In this document: positions 18,210 to 26,075 of the stretch, in pieces
Layout: each line of letters begins with the position of its first letter
How positions within the stretch are numbered: the first letter of the stretch is position 1
Assembly: GCA_005116895.1 (NCBI GenBank)
Contig: SWDO01000021.1
Location: 33,209-76,285, forward strand
DNA: 43,077 bases
DNA from: Nitrospira sp.
GTDB lineage: Bacteria > Nitrospirota > Nitrospiria > Nitrospirales > Nitrospiraceae
Direction: 5' to 3'
Position numbers and translations under genes: made by a program
The notes under the pieces: generated by a model
Told to the model about the DNA's origin: nothing
Database searches by the model: none
Seen by the model: only the letters and a program-made list of their open reading frames with translations

Positions 18210-18458
18210 ATGACGGATGATATCCTCAAGGCCTATAAAGAGGTTGAATCGGCCGTGGAGCGCTATATCGGGCTGCTACACGACCATGTCATCATGTTAC
18301 AAAACGTCGAGCCACCCGGTTCGGATAAGGTCATCCGACTGACTGCCGGCTCGAAGGCCATGACCGATAGTGCAGGAATCTATCTGTCCTATGCGAAGTA
18401 TGTGGCCTATGGGATGCCGAATAGCGAGGAGATGATCGAGGACGAGATTCAGGGGTAA
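18210..18458 (+). CDS. Small conserved-looking protein, unknown
   Basis: 82 residues from ATG 18210, which has GGAGG seven bases upstream (a longer frame from 18183 was rejected). It is mostly helical in character: TDDILKAYKEVESAVERYIGLLHDHV, then SKAMTDSAGIYLSYAKYVAYG and an acidic C-terminus (SEEMIEDEIQG). There is no signal peptide, cysteine motif or recognised domain. It is transcribed divergently from the methyltransferase gene, and the strong terminator at 18548-18583 follows it. Confidence 0.65.
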   Translation: MTDDILKAYKEVESAVERYIGLLHDHVIMLQNVEPPGSDKVIRLTAGSKAMTDSAGIYLSYAKYVAYGMPNSEEMIEDEIQG

Positions 18459-18547
18459 CAACGTCGCTCGTATTTCGTGAAGCGTTGTTCGTTGAATGCT
18501 TACGAAATACGTTTCACGATTCACGAATAACGCAGAGCCTCAAAAGC

Positions 18548-18583
18548 AAAAGAGCCTGTCCGGGTTCCCGGACAGGCTCTTTT
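18548..18583. terminator. Strong bidirectional rho-independent terminator
   Basis: A perfect 17-bp stem (18548-18564 pairing with 18567-18583) closed by a 2-nt TT turn, GC-rich in its inner part (GAGCCTGTCCGGG) and flanked by an A-run on one side and a T-run on the other. It serves the plus-strand small gene and the convergent 2-oxoacid oxidoreductase operon that ends at 18604. Confidence 0.92.
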
Positions 18584-18603
18584 CATTTCATGACGACACG
18601 CCG

Positions 18604-19935
18604 CTAGATGCTGCGCATGAAGTGCGCGACTTCGTCAGGATTGACGCCGCCCATGATCTGCGACATCGCAACGTTCGTAGACTTCTTCCCGCTCACGCCT
18701 GATTCGACTTCATCCACGATCAACTCCACCGGCATCGACTGACCACCGTACACGCGCGGGCCACCGATGATCTTTGCATTGGAGAAACCGTAGATGGCAG
18801 TCGCCACTTCCTTGGCCAGCCAGCCGACGTAGTTGAATTCCGGCACCACGATCAGCTTGGCCTTGCCGCACAACTGGCGGAGTTCCTTGGTCGGGAATGG
18901 ACGGAGGGAACGGACCTTGATCAATCCGACCTTCATGCCCTTTTCCTTACAGAGTCGAACGGCTTCGCGGGACTGCGCGGCAGCACTGCCGGATGCAATG
19001 ATGAGCACTTCGGCATCATCGACGTTCTCTGCAGTGAGCAATCCACCCATATACCGATCGATGTATTTGCGTGACCGTTCGACCGCCGCCCATACTTCCT
19101 GTTGCCAGACGGCGTGAATATTATACGCCATAAAGTTCGACTTCTGGACCGGGGCGTCACGGGAAAGACGCGCGGGAGGATTTTCTGCATCCAGCACGGG
19201 AACGGCCCCGCGCCAGGCTTCACGTGGCGGGAGCTTGATGCCTCGATCCTGCATGCGCACATACCCACGAGCATGGGTCACGAAGAACCCATCGCAGCAC
19301 ACGCCAACCGGCAACGTCACGTCATTCTTTTCACTGATCGTAAAACCGGCCATCGTGAAGTCAAACATGTCCTGCTGATTCTCAGCATGAAACACGATCA
19401 TGCCGCAGTTGAGCAGATAGGACACTTCAATGTTGTCCGGTTGAATGGCCAATGGGGCATTGACGACACGACAGGTAAACATGGCAACGGCCGGAAGACG
19501 GTGGCCTGGCCAGGAGGCGATGCCTTCAAGACCTCGCAATGTACCAGGACCGGCCGTCGCAGTGTAGCAACGGACGCCTGAACGTGAGCCGCCAGCGATA
19601 GCCGCCATCACACCTACTTCTTCCTCACCGCGATAGTACTCTTTCACATAACCTTCACCGTAGAGCACACCGACAAGCTGCATGGTTTCGCTCTGTGGCG
19701 TGATCGGATAGGCGATAGCCAAATCCACATTCGAACGACGGACTGCTTCCTTTGCAGCCTCGCTGCCGGTGATGAATTCCTTTGTCCGTGGCGCCTCGTG
19801 AAACATATACTCAGGCGTGACTACCCGCTGTCTTTTCGCTTCACCATGCGGATCTTTTTTCGATGCACTTGGCGCTGGGGCCACGCTGGTAATTGGGTCG
19901 CCTTGCGGATTTGTCTTCACTTCAGTCTCGCTCAT
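18604..19935 (-). CDS. 2-oxoacid:ferredoxin oxidoreductase, alpha subunit
   Basis: 443 residues. It has the pyrimidine-binding domain I (EFITGSEAAKEAVRRSNVDLAIAYPITPQSE near 53-83, GEEEVGVMAAIAGG, TATAGPGTLRG) and domain II (VLIIASGSAAAQSREAV onward), as in pyruvate and 2-oxoglutarate:ferredoxin oxidoreductases. An N-terminal tail of about 50 residues rich in Pro and Lys precedes the domain. It is the last gene of a five-gene operon. The enzyme uses reduced ferredoxin to carboxylate acetyl-CoA or succinyl-CoA, both key rTCA steps. Sequence alone does not decide which 2-oxoacid it uses. ATG 19935 follows AAGAGGTGC. Confidence 0.92.
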   Translation of the reverse strand: MSETEVKTNPQGDPITSVAPAPSASKKDPHGEAKRQRVVTPEYMFHEAPRTKEFITGSEAAKEAVRRSNVDLAIAYPITPQSETMQLVGVLYGEGYVKEYYRGEEEVGVMAAIAGGSRSGVRCYTATAGPGTLRGLEGIASWPGHRLPAVAMFTCRVVNAPLAIQPDNIEVSYLLNCGMIVFHAENQQDMFDFTMAGFTISEKNDVTLPVGVCCDGFFVTHARGYVRMQDRGIKLPPREAWRGAVPVLDAENPPARLSRDAPVQKSNFMAYNIHAVWQQEVWAAVERSRKYIDRYMGGLLTAENVDDAEVLIIASGSAAAQSREAVRLCKEKGMKVGLIKVRSLRPFPTKELRQLCGKAKLIVVPEFNYVGWLAKEVATAIYGFSNAKIIGGPRVYGGQSMPVELIVDEVESGVSGKKSTNVAMSQIMGGVNPDEVAHFMRSI

Positions 19936-19975
19936 AATTGCACCTCTTGGCTAGTTCGAGCATTGCCACTCGGCC

Positions 19976-20740
19976 TTATCCTTCCCGCTTCATCTGCTCG
20001 GCAGAATGACCAAACATCGCTGCGCTCCCCGTCCCACCAGGAGTCGGAGCAAACGCCATTGGATTAGTGTGAGTCTTACCGCCATGCACCTTTGATTGTG
20101 TGCCCGTGAAACGGACATTTTCGCCGCTCTCCGGCAGCTTGATTCCTAGCTCCTCACGGACACGTTTGAAAATCTGGGCGACACGCTTGATCTTGAGCGT
20201 ATCGGAGTCTCGAATCGTCAACATCGCATCCTCATGACCTTGCTCTGCGCAAACCGCCATGGTGCAGCAATTGGTGCCTGCCCTGATCATCTTCAGGGTG
20301 AGATTCGCATAGTGACAATGGACACCGATAAAGATGCAGGCTTCGATCTTATTGCCCCAGATCGTCAGATTCGGATGATTGGGGTTGATCACTTCTTCAG
20401 GATCAATTTTCGGGTATTTGGGCCGATAATCCGGCATAGGGATGATCATCACTTCAGGAATCTGGGCCGCAATTTCAAGCGTGGCCTTCGCCTTCTCTAC
20501 GGCATGATCGTTCCACGCCCACAAGAGCAGGGGACCTGGAAAGATCGTCGCATTCGGGCTCGTCAGCATCTTGCGAGCCATCTCTTCAATGACTACCTCC
20601 TCGTTCGGCTCAAGGAGGCCATAGTACAATCCCTGCCCAGGATCCGGCAGGGCTACACCTAACTGGGCCGCAGACGGCGGATGGAACCCTGCTGGACCCG
20701 GCACGATGATTCGCTCTCTGGTATCTTGTGTAATTGCCAC
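19976..20740 (-). CDS. 2-oxoacid:ferredoxin oxidoreductase, epsilon (accessory) subunit
   Basis: 254 residues from GTG 20740, chosen because GGGGAG lies seven bases upstream; an upstream ATG at 20779 would overlap the previous gene. It contains a segment common to carboxylate:ferredoxin oxidoreductase accessory chains (IEACIFIGVHCHYANLTLKMIRAGTNCCTMAVCAEQGHEDAMLTI). Several cysteines and histidines are visible, but no classical ferredoxin motif. Five-subunit enzymes of this type are known from Hydrogenobacter (For) and Nitrospira; the role of the fifth chain is poorly defined. Gaps of 16 nt upstream and 40 nt downstream support co-transcription. Confidence 0.82.
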   Translation of the reverse strand: MAITQDTRERIIVPGPAGFHPPSAAQLGVALPDPGQGLYYGLLEPNEEVVIEEMARKMLTSPNATIFPGPLLLWAWNDHAVEKAKATLEIAAQIPEVMIIPMPDYRPKYPKIDPEEVINPNHPNLTIWGNKIEACIFIGVHCHYANLTLKMIRAGTNCCTMAVCAEQGHEDAMLTIRDSDTLKIKRVAQIFKRVREELGIKLPESGENVRFTGTQSKVHGGKTHTNPMAFAPTPGGTGSAAMFGHSAEQMKREG

Positions 20741-20756
20741 GCCTGACTCCCCTTCT

Positions 20757-21080
20757 TTACCCAACCATAGGGCTCGCAAGCACTGCAGTCGTGCTCTTGT
20801 CTCCGTAGGTAATATTGTCCGTCAACGCTGCCTTCGGCAACTGATCGATCATGGTCATCGTAATGGCATTGTTCTTGGCCAGGCTGTCACAGACCCATAC
20901 GCACAGGGCACAGCCTTTACACCGGTCTACTGCGATATAGGCAGACCCGTACTTAAACCCTTGTTCTTTGCCCATCTCCTCACTGTATTGAATGGTGTTG
21001 GCTTCCGGACAGTATTGCGTACAGAGCTTACAGCTCTTCGATGCACAGATTTCAACATTGACATTGGCTACAAGGTACAT
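20757..21080 (-). CDS. 2-oxoacid:ferredoxin oxidoreductase, delta subunit (2[4Fe-4S] ferredoxin)
   Basis: 107 residues. Two cluster motifs are visible: C-ASKS-C-KL-C-TQY-CP near 12-25 and CKGCALCVWVC near 54-64, typical of the delta chain that passes electrons between the catalytic core and external ferredoxin. A non-Fd tail of about 40 residues follows (ITMTMIDQLPKAAL...). ATG 21080 has AAGGAG upstream. It sits 21 nt after the gamma gene and 16 nt before the epsilon gene. Confidence 0.9.
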   Translation of the reverse strand: MYLVANVNVEICASKSCKLCTQYCPEANTIQYSEEMGKEQGFKYGSAYIAVDRCKGCALCVWVCDSLAKNNAITMTMIDQLPKAALTDNITYGDKSTTAVLASPMVG

Positions 21081-21101
21081 AAAGACTCCTTTGTGGCTCG
21101 G

Positions 21102-21830
21102 CTACGCAGTGGCAGTGGCCGTCTCAGTGACCACTGGCTCTTCTGCGCGTTTGACATCGGACGCTGCCCAACCGTGATCGACGGCATAGTTCCATCCTGC
21201 CCGCATGACGGCAACGTTCTTATCGATCAGCTCCTGTTTTTTCTTGAACTTCCGTTCAACGACACTATCGAGCGCGGCAGTACCGCCGGATACCACAAAG
21301 CCTTTACCGAGGAATCGGTCCTTGACGGCCTGATCCAACCCCACCATATTCGTAAGACCGGTAATCGCACCGATACAGCCCATGAGCGCCATGTTGGTGG
21401 CGAGGTCCATACCTGCGACTTCTAACGACATCTTCGTCGCTGGAAAGTAATAAAGTTTCACGCGACGTTCTTTCAGCTCAGCCGCCTGATCGCGATGAAG
21501 ATTCATCGGTCCGTCATTATTGATCAACGCAATCCCATCTTCTTTTAAACCGAAGTAGAACGGCATCGTGTATGATTTGCCGTGGGTAATGACCTGGGGG
21601 TGGAAAATAATGATGATGTGAGGAAAGGTGATTTCGCCAATCTCATAAATCGGCTCGTCCGATACACGGACATAACTTTCGACCGGCGCCATCCGTTTCT
21701 CAGACCCATAGAATGGTACGATCGTGCTTTCGCCTCCGGCATTGATCACGGCCGTGCTCAGGATGTGCGACCCCGTCACGACGCCCTGTCCGCCGACACC
21801 TGCCATTCGAATGTTGAAGCGCTTTGCCAT
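21102..21830 (-). CDS. 2-oxoacid:ferredoxin oxidoreductase, gamma subunit
   Basis: 242 residues. The start (KRFNIRMAGVGGQGVVTGSHILSTAVI) is the hallmark glycine-rich motif of the gamma chain, followed by FYGSEKRMAPVESYVRVS and NMALMGCIGAITG. It provides the CoA-proximal domain III in the fused enzymes. The last 30 residues (AEEPVVTETATATA) are low-complexity and probably disordered. ATG 21830 follows AAGGAG. The 21-nt gaps to both neighbours indicate one operon. Confidence 0.92.
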   Translation of the reverse strand: MAKRFNIRMAGVGGQGVVTGSHILSTAVINAGGESTIVPFYGSEKRMAPVESYVRVSDEPIYEIGEITFPHIIIIFHPQVITHGKSYTMPFYFGLKEDGIALINNDGPMNLHRDQAAELKERRVKLYYFPATKMSLEVAGMDLATNMALMGCIGAITGLTNMVGLDQAVKDRFLGKGFVVSGGTAALDSVVERKFKKKQELIDKNVAVMRAGWNYAVDHGWAASDVKRAEEPVVTETATATA

Positions 21831-21851
21831 TGTGCAATCTCCTTCGGTCGC

Positions 21852-22745
21852 TTAGGCCTTGTTGGGAATCGCGGCAGCTGGCTTGGGGAGGAACTCCTTA
21901 TAGCCATAGCGCTCGGCGAGGTACTGCTTGGCCTCTTCGCTGACATACTCCGTGAACTGATACCGGTCATTCTCGACCGTCTTCGCATCTTCCATCACCT
22001 TGTCTGTAGGAATGGCGTACTCAATATTGCAGGAAGTATAGGCCTGAATATAGGTCGAGCCGACTTCGCGAGCGATCAACACCGCTTTCTTAATGACGCT
22101 TTCGACACGTCGTGGATTATTCGGCACCACCGTCGCCACATAGGCGCAACCTGCGACCTTGGCCATCTGTAGCATATCCATCTTCTCAAACTTCTTACCG
22201 AGAGGAGCCATTTTCAGGACGGCACCTCGGTTGGTCATACCACTTTCCTGCCCACCGGTATTGCCATACACCTCATTGTCCAACATGATGGTCGTAAATC
22301 GTTCCTTGCGGAACCATGAATGAAGCACCTGCTGGAAACCGATATCCGCGGTACCACCGTCTCCGGCCATCACAACCACATCCTTCGGCTTATCGCCGAA
22401 ACGAAGACGAAGGCCGCGAGACAATCCACTCGCGACTCCATTTTGGTCACCGTAATTGCCGTAGACGAAAGGAATAGCTGCCTGGGAGATGGCAAGACGA
22501 CCGCAACCGGCCGTCCCAACAGTAATGGTATCTTCAGGATTGGGGAAAGCAATGATAGCAAGCCGGATAAAGAGCGTCATCGCGCAACCGGCACACATAG
22601 GGTGTTCTTCCAACGCTTCCTTGAAGCTCCCCATTTGTGAAACAGTGACCTTCTTTCCAAAAGGTCCATGTTCCACCATGTCTCGATATTCCTTTGGCAT
22701 AAACTTCTCAAATCCATTTGAAAACTTGACATAATCAAGACTCAT
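21852..22745 (-). CDS. 2-oxoacid:ferredoxin oxidoreductase, beta subunit (thiamine diphosphate-binding)
   Basis: 297 residues. CAGC (C51, C54) and later cysteines (TAGCGR, TSCNIEY) are the proximal [4Fe-4S] ligands. The thiamine diphosphate/Mg motif runs from GDGGTADIGFQ to NEVYGNTGGQ. It is the first gene of the operon. ATG 22745 is preceded by GGGAGG seven bases upstream, and a sigma-70 promoter lies about 130 nt further up. The gene order B-G-D-E-A differs from the D-A-B-G-E order I know for Hydrogenobacter For. Confidence 0.93.
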   Translation of the reverse strand: MSLDYVKFSNGFEKFMPKEYRDMVEHGPFGKKVTVSQMGSFKEALEEHPMCAGCAMTLFIRLAIIAFPNPEDTITVGTAGCGRLAISQAAIPFVYGNYGDQNGVASGLSRGLRLRFGDKPKDVVVMAGDGGTADIGFQQVLHSWFRKERFTTIMLDNEVYGNTGGQESGMTNRGAVLKMAPLGKKFEKMDMLQMAKVAGCAYVATVVPNNPRRVESVIKKAVLIAREVGSTYIQAYTSCNIEYAIPTDKVMEDAKTVENDRYQFTEYVSEEAKQYLAERYGYKEFLPKPAAAIPNKA

Positions 22746-22877
22746 CAGGCACCTCCCTTATATATCGTTGGCAACGGCCGACCGCTGCTCATGATTTTTC
22801 ACACTGCCGACATGCACCGAAGAAAACTTGAGGGCTTGGATAATCAAACGACTACGTCACGGCCATCGAATTTGGGC

Positions 22878-22907
22878 ATCCTAACAAAGCCGAAAAAAGA
22901 CTGTCAA
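22878..22907 (-). promoter_or_regulatory. Promoter of the 2-oxoacid:ferredoxin oxidoreductase operon
   Basis: On the minus strand TTGACA (22902-22907) and TAGGAT (22878-22883) are 18 nt apart. Transcription would start near 22871, giving a leader of about 126 nt before the ATG at 22745. No riboswitch family was recognised in the leader. Upstream, 22908-23135 shows no convincing gene; a 60-residue frame with a hydrophobic end (GTG 23136) has no ribosome site. Confidence 0.75.
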
Positions 22908-23181
22908 TCTTTGATCAACCTTTTCTCACCTCGAGTAGTGACGCCTACCTTCGTTATGAATTTATGACGACTACACGGTGATAGTATAACGCCATGAAAA
23001 TCAAAGCAACTTCAAAGATGACCCACGGTGTCCAAAGGAAAAGGCCTAGATTCAGCCTGCAAGATAGGCCATTCGCCCCAAACGACCAGGACAAGGAAAT
23101 CGCACGAATGAGCTGGCTCCGAACTCTATGATTCACGTTTAGACATTGCCGATCCGTTGCATTCCGTTTACACTGCTTCCC

Positions 23182-23430
23182 ATGTCATTGCGCGTTCTCA
23201 TCCCGGGCGAAGATGATGCGGGAGTCCATGTGGGCGGGGTCCATAAACGCCCAGCGATTCCGGACGATTCAATCAAGGCTGAATGCCCGAAATTCATGGC
23301 ACATGGCCCCTGTGGAGGGGTCCGTAAAGGTGGCCTGTGTGAAGTCTATCCCGAAATGAAATGTCCCTGGGTCTCTCTGTATATCGAATTGGAAAAAATC
23401 GGTCAGACTGAATGGATGAAGCAAGCGTAG
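23182..23430 (+). CDS. Stand-alone methylenetetrahydrofolate reductase C-terminal domain protein
   Basis: 82 residues from ATG 23182. The cysteine pattern C35-PKFMAHGP-C43-GGVRKGGL-C53-EVYPEMK-C61-PW matches the MTHFR C-terminal domain (Pfam MTHFR_C), which is normally fused to, or encoded with, MetF and in acetogens forms part of the MetV partner subunit. Here it is separate. The nearest metF (26075-26962), which lacks this domain, is about 2.6 kb away on the other strand. A physical MetF partner role is inferred. QueF begins 19 nt downstream on the same strand. Confidence 0.72.
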   Translation: MSLRVLIPGEDDAGVHVGGVHKRPAIPDDSIKAECPKFMAHGPCGGVRKGGLCEVYPEMKCPWVSLYIELEKIGQTEWMKQA

Positions 23431-23449
23431 AAGATGTGAGGCGTGAAAC

Positions 23450-23866
23450 GTGAAACGTGAAACGAGCGGAAGAAACCCAAGAACCACGAAACTGGGGTAC
23501 AACGAGCGGCATGCGCGAAGTGGGATCAACGCTCCTCTCCCAGATATCGAGACCTTCCCGAATCAATATAAGAGATATGAAATTACGATTGAGATCCCCG
23601 AGTACACAGCGATTTGCCCCAAAACCAACTTACCGGACTTTGGAACCATTACACTGCACTACATGCCTGATAAAGAATGTCTTGAGCTGAAAGCGCTCAA
23701 AATGTACATCCACGCCTACCGGAATCTCGGCATCTTCTACGAAAATGCCGTCAACAGAATCCTCCACGATATTGTCAAATCCTGCCGTCCCGTATGGGCG
23801 AAAGTCACCGGCACCTTCACTGCTCGCGGCGGGCTTAGTAGCAAGATCGAAGCAAAATACCCGTAG
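23450..23866 (+). CDS. queF: NADPH-dependent 7-cyano-7-deazaguanine (preQ0) reductase
   Basis: 138 residues, the short unimodular QueF type. It reduces preQ0 to preQ1 in queuosine synthesis. The catalytic cysteine is C56 in AICPKTNLPDFG, with D63 in the same motif. The NADPH-binding QueF motif is ELKALKMY (79-86), and the C-terminal GLSSKIEAKYP is typical. The only in-frame start upstream of the conserved region is GTG 23450. It lies inside three tandem GTGAAAC units (23443-23463) with GAGG at 23438-23441 as ribosome site. An in-frame stop lies just before it at 23444. The first 15 residues (MKRETSGRNPRTTKL) are therefore repeat-derived. Confidence 0.93.
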   Translation: MKRETSGRNPRTTKLGYNERHARSGINAPLPDIETFPNQYKRYEITIEIPEYTAICPKTNLPDFGTITLHYMPDKECLELKALKMYIHAYRNLGIFYENAVNRILHDIVKSCRPVWAKVTGTFTARGGLSSKIEAKYP

Positions 23867-23932
23867 AGCCCATACCTCTCCCGACAGATTAATGTCTTGT
23901 GGAGCGTTCCATCCCAGGGTACTCTCGTGAGT

Positions 23933-24739
23933 ATGACGACGTATGCCATCGGCGATGTGCAGGGATGCTACGAGCCGCTGCAACGCCTTCTCAAGCATAT
24001 CCACTTCGACCCAACCCATGATCGTCTCTGGTTCGTCGGCGATCTCGTCAATCGCGGCCCAGACTCACTGAACGTCCTTCGCTACATCAAAAATCTGGGA
24101 GATCGGGCGATTGTCGTATTAGGCAATCATGACCTTTTCCTTCTTGCCGTAGCCGAGGGTATTGCCAGGGTGCGTCCAGAAGACACACTAGATGAGATGC
24201 TAACGGCACCAGATCACGATGAGCTACTCGCGTGGTTACGTCAACAACGGCTTCTGTATCGTGAGGATACTTTCGTACTTATTCACGCGGGCTTGCTACC
24301 CCAATGGTCCATCGATGAAGCGGAAAGACTGGCTCGTGAAGTCGAGACCGGTCTGCAAAGTCCCACATACCGAGACATCCTACAAGCTCTGCATCCCAGC
24401 AAACATCTCCAATGGTCGCCAAACCTGACCGGCCCCACTCGACTCGCGACCATCATGAAGGTGCTCACCAGACTCCGGGCTTGTTCGCCGGATGGCCGGA
24501 TGGAATCGTCGTTCAACGGCCCTCCAGAGCGAATCCCTTCTGGATACTTCCCATGGTTCAAAATTCCAAGCCGACGGCATGGTGATACCACCATCGTCTG
24601 CGGCCACTGGGCTGCGCTAGGACTCCACTGCGAAGACCATCTTCTCGCGATCGATAGCGGCTGTGTGTGGGGACGGCAACTGACGGCAGTCCGGTTGGAA
24701 GACCGAGCCGTGTTTCAAGTGCCCTGTATTGCTACCTGA
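23933..24739 (+). CDS. apaH: Symmetrical bis(5'-nucleosyl)-tetraphosphatase (ApaH family)
   Basis: 268 residues from ATG 23933. Metallophosphoesterase motifs in order: AIGDVQGC (about 5-12), VGDLVNRGPDS (about 35-45), VLGNHDLFLL (about 65-74), IHAGLLP near 120 and GHWAALGL near 224. It hydrolyses Ap4A-type dinucleotides to two nucleoside diphosphates. TTGTGG at 23897-23902 and TACTCT at 23920-23925 (17-nt spacing) would start transcription close to the ATG, so the gene may have its own leaderless promoter in addition to read-through from queF. The DUF309 gene follows 8 nt downstream. Confidence 0.92.
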   Translation: MTTYAIGDVQGCYEPLQRLLKHIHFDPTHDRLWFVGDLVNRGPDSLNVLRYIKNLGDRAIVVLGNHDLFLLAVAEGIARVRPEDTLDEMLTAPDHDELLAWLRQQRLLYREDTFVLIHAGLLPQWSIDEAERLAREVETGLQSPTYRDILQALHPSKHLQWSPNLTGPTRLATIMKVLTRLRACSPDGRMESSFNGPPERIPSGYFPWFKIPSRRHGDTTIVCGHWAALGLHCEDHLLAIDSGCVWGRQLTAVRLEDRAVFQVPCIAT

Positions 24740-24747
24740 GTATCGTA

Positions 24748-25290
24748 ATGGCTGAGCCGACGCCTCTCGATCCCAATTGGCCTCGTTACTCTCCACACCC
24801 ATTCCCCTCCTATCATTACCTGCCAGGCCAGACACCACATCCACGCCGAAATCCTCGTGGCCATTCTTATGGCCAACCAGAGTCGAAGCCTGGTCTTTTC
24901 CCGGCTGCCCAATGGAAGCGTTCAGATGACTATCTCTATGGGATTGATCTTTACAATTTCGCCTATTGGTGGGAATCCCATGAGGTCTTTGAAGGGTTGT
25001 GGCATGCTTCAGGGCGTAGTTCAGTACAAGGCAACTTCTTCCAATCTCTGATCCAACTCGCCGCAGCAAACCTCAAGCACTTCATGGGAAACGATGCCGC
25101 TGCGCAGAAGCTCGTTCACGCGGGAATCATTCGACTGCAGAGCGTTCCCTCCGCATATATGGGCATCGATGTCATGCACTTACTACATGCGTTGCACGCA
25201 CACCGTGTCGGTCAATATCCGCACATTCCGCTTATCGGATTGGATCAACGTCCGGGGGAATATTTAGGAGATGACGCGCTAAAACCCTAG
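24748..25290 (+). CDS. DUF309 family protein
   Basis: 180 residues from ATG 24748. The DUF309 signature is visible as DLYNFAYWWESHEVFEGLWHA (near 70-90), with the conserved E-x-H-E, followed by QGNFFQSLIQLAAANLKH. The first 60 residues are Pro-rich (PHPFPSYHYLPGQTPHPRRNPRG) and probably disordered. The function of the family is unknown. Translation is likely coupled to apaH (8-nt gap). Its stop codon shares the palindrome CTAG with the stop codon of panB on the opposite strand. Confidence 0.82.
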   Translation: MAEPTPLDPNWPRYSPHPFPSYHYLPGQTPHPRRNPRGHSYGQPESKPGLFPAAQWKRSDDYLYGIDLYNFAYWWESHEVFEGLWHASGRSSVQGNFFQSLIQLAAANLKHFMGNDAAAQKLVHAGIIRLQSVPSAYMGIDVMHLLHALHAHRVGQYPHIPLIGLDQRPGEYLGDDALKP

Positions 25291-26075
25291 TGATAGCTTT
25301 CGGAGTCGCTCGGAAATTTGCCCTGTTCGACATCTTCTTTGTACCGACTCAGGGCTTGGAGCGCATCGGTTTTGAGATGCGCGTAGGTCTTCACGAATTT
25401 GGGAACGAAGGTATCAAAGAGTCCGAGGAGATCGTAGAGCACGAGCACTTGGCCATCGCAGTGAGGCCCCGCCCCTATCCCGATAGTCGAGATTGAAAGA
25501 GCTTGAGTGATCTTTTTGGCCAAATCGGCAGGGATCGCTTCCAAAACAAGCGCGAAGGCTCCGGCAGCTTCGATGGCCTTTGCATCCTGAAGCAACCTGG
25601 AGGCTTGATCGTCGGCTTTGCCTTGGACCTTATATCCGCCCAACGCATAGACCGATTGTGGCGTCATACCCAGGTGGCCCATGACAGGAATTCCTAAACT
25701 GGTCATCGCTTTCACCCGATCGGCCATGACGGCGCCGCCTTCGAGTTTCACGGCAGCTGCGCCGGCCTGGAGCAATCGACCTGCATTCCGCACCGCGTCC
25801 TCCGCGCTGACTTGATAGGACATAAACGGCATATCACTGATCACCAGGGCCCGCGGCGCAGCATCTGCGACCAGCTTGGTGTGATAGAGCATGTCATCCA
25901 TCGTCACCGAAAGCGTATTGGGTTTCCCCTGCACTACCACGCCCAGGGAGTCTCCGACCAAAATTACCCGGATCCCCGCCTGCTCTACGATCCGCGCGAA
26001 CAGAGCATCGTAGGCCGTCACGACGGCGAGCTTCTTCCGCTCTCGCTTCAACTGCAGGATTTCCAGAATTGTCAT
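25287..26075 (-). CDS. panB: 3-methyl-2-oxobutanoate hydroxymethyltransferase (ketopantoate hydroxymethyltransferase)
   Basis: 262 residues. It transfers a hydroxymethyl group from 5,10-methylene-tetrahydrofolate to ketoisovalerate for pantothenate and CoA. Motifs: VTAYDALFARIVEQAG near 19, ILVGDSLGVVVQG near 38-50 with the metal-binding Asp, DMPFMSY near 81, VKLEGG near 109, GHLGMTPQS near 133 and the catalytic glutamate in LEAIP near 179. The start ATG overlaps the metF stop by one base (TGATG), so translation is coupled. A link is plausible because its one-carbon donor is made by FolD, encoded two genes upstream. Confidence 0.95.
   Translation of the reverse strand: MTILEILQLKRERKKLAVVTAYDALFARIVEQAGIRVILVGDSLGVVVQGKPNTLSVTMDDMLYHTKLVADAAPRALVISDMPFMSYQVSAEDAVRNAGRLLQAGAAAVKLEGGAVMADRVKAMTSLGIPVMGHLGMTPQSVYALGGYKVQGKADDQASRLLQDAKAIEAAGAFALVLEAIPADLAKKITQALSISTIGIGAGPHCDGQVLVLYDLLGLFDTFVPKFVKTYAHLKTDALQALSRYKEDVEQGKFPSDSESYH

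Noticed and set aside
22746..22871. Riboswitch in the leader of the oxidoreductase operon
   Set aside because: No known riboswitch consensus could be recognised in the 126-nt leader.
22954..23136. 60-residue frame with hydrophobic C-terminus upstream of the oxidoreductase promoter
   Set aside because: GTG start without ribosome site, no neighbouring partner; one hydrophobic stretch is not enough.
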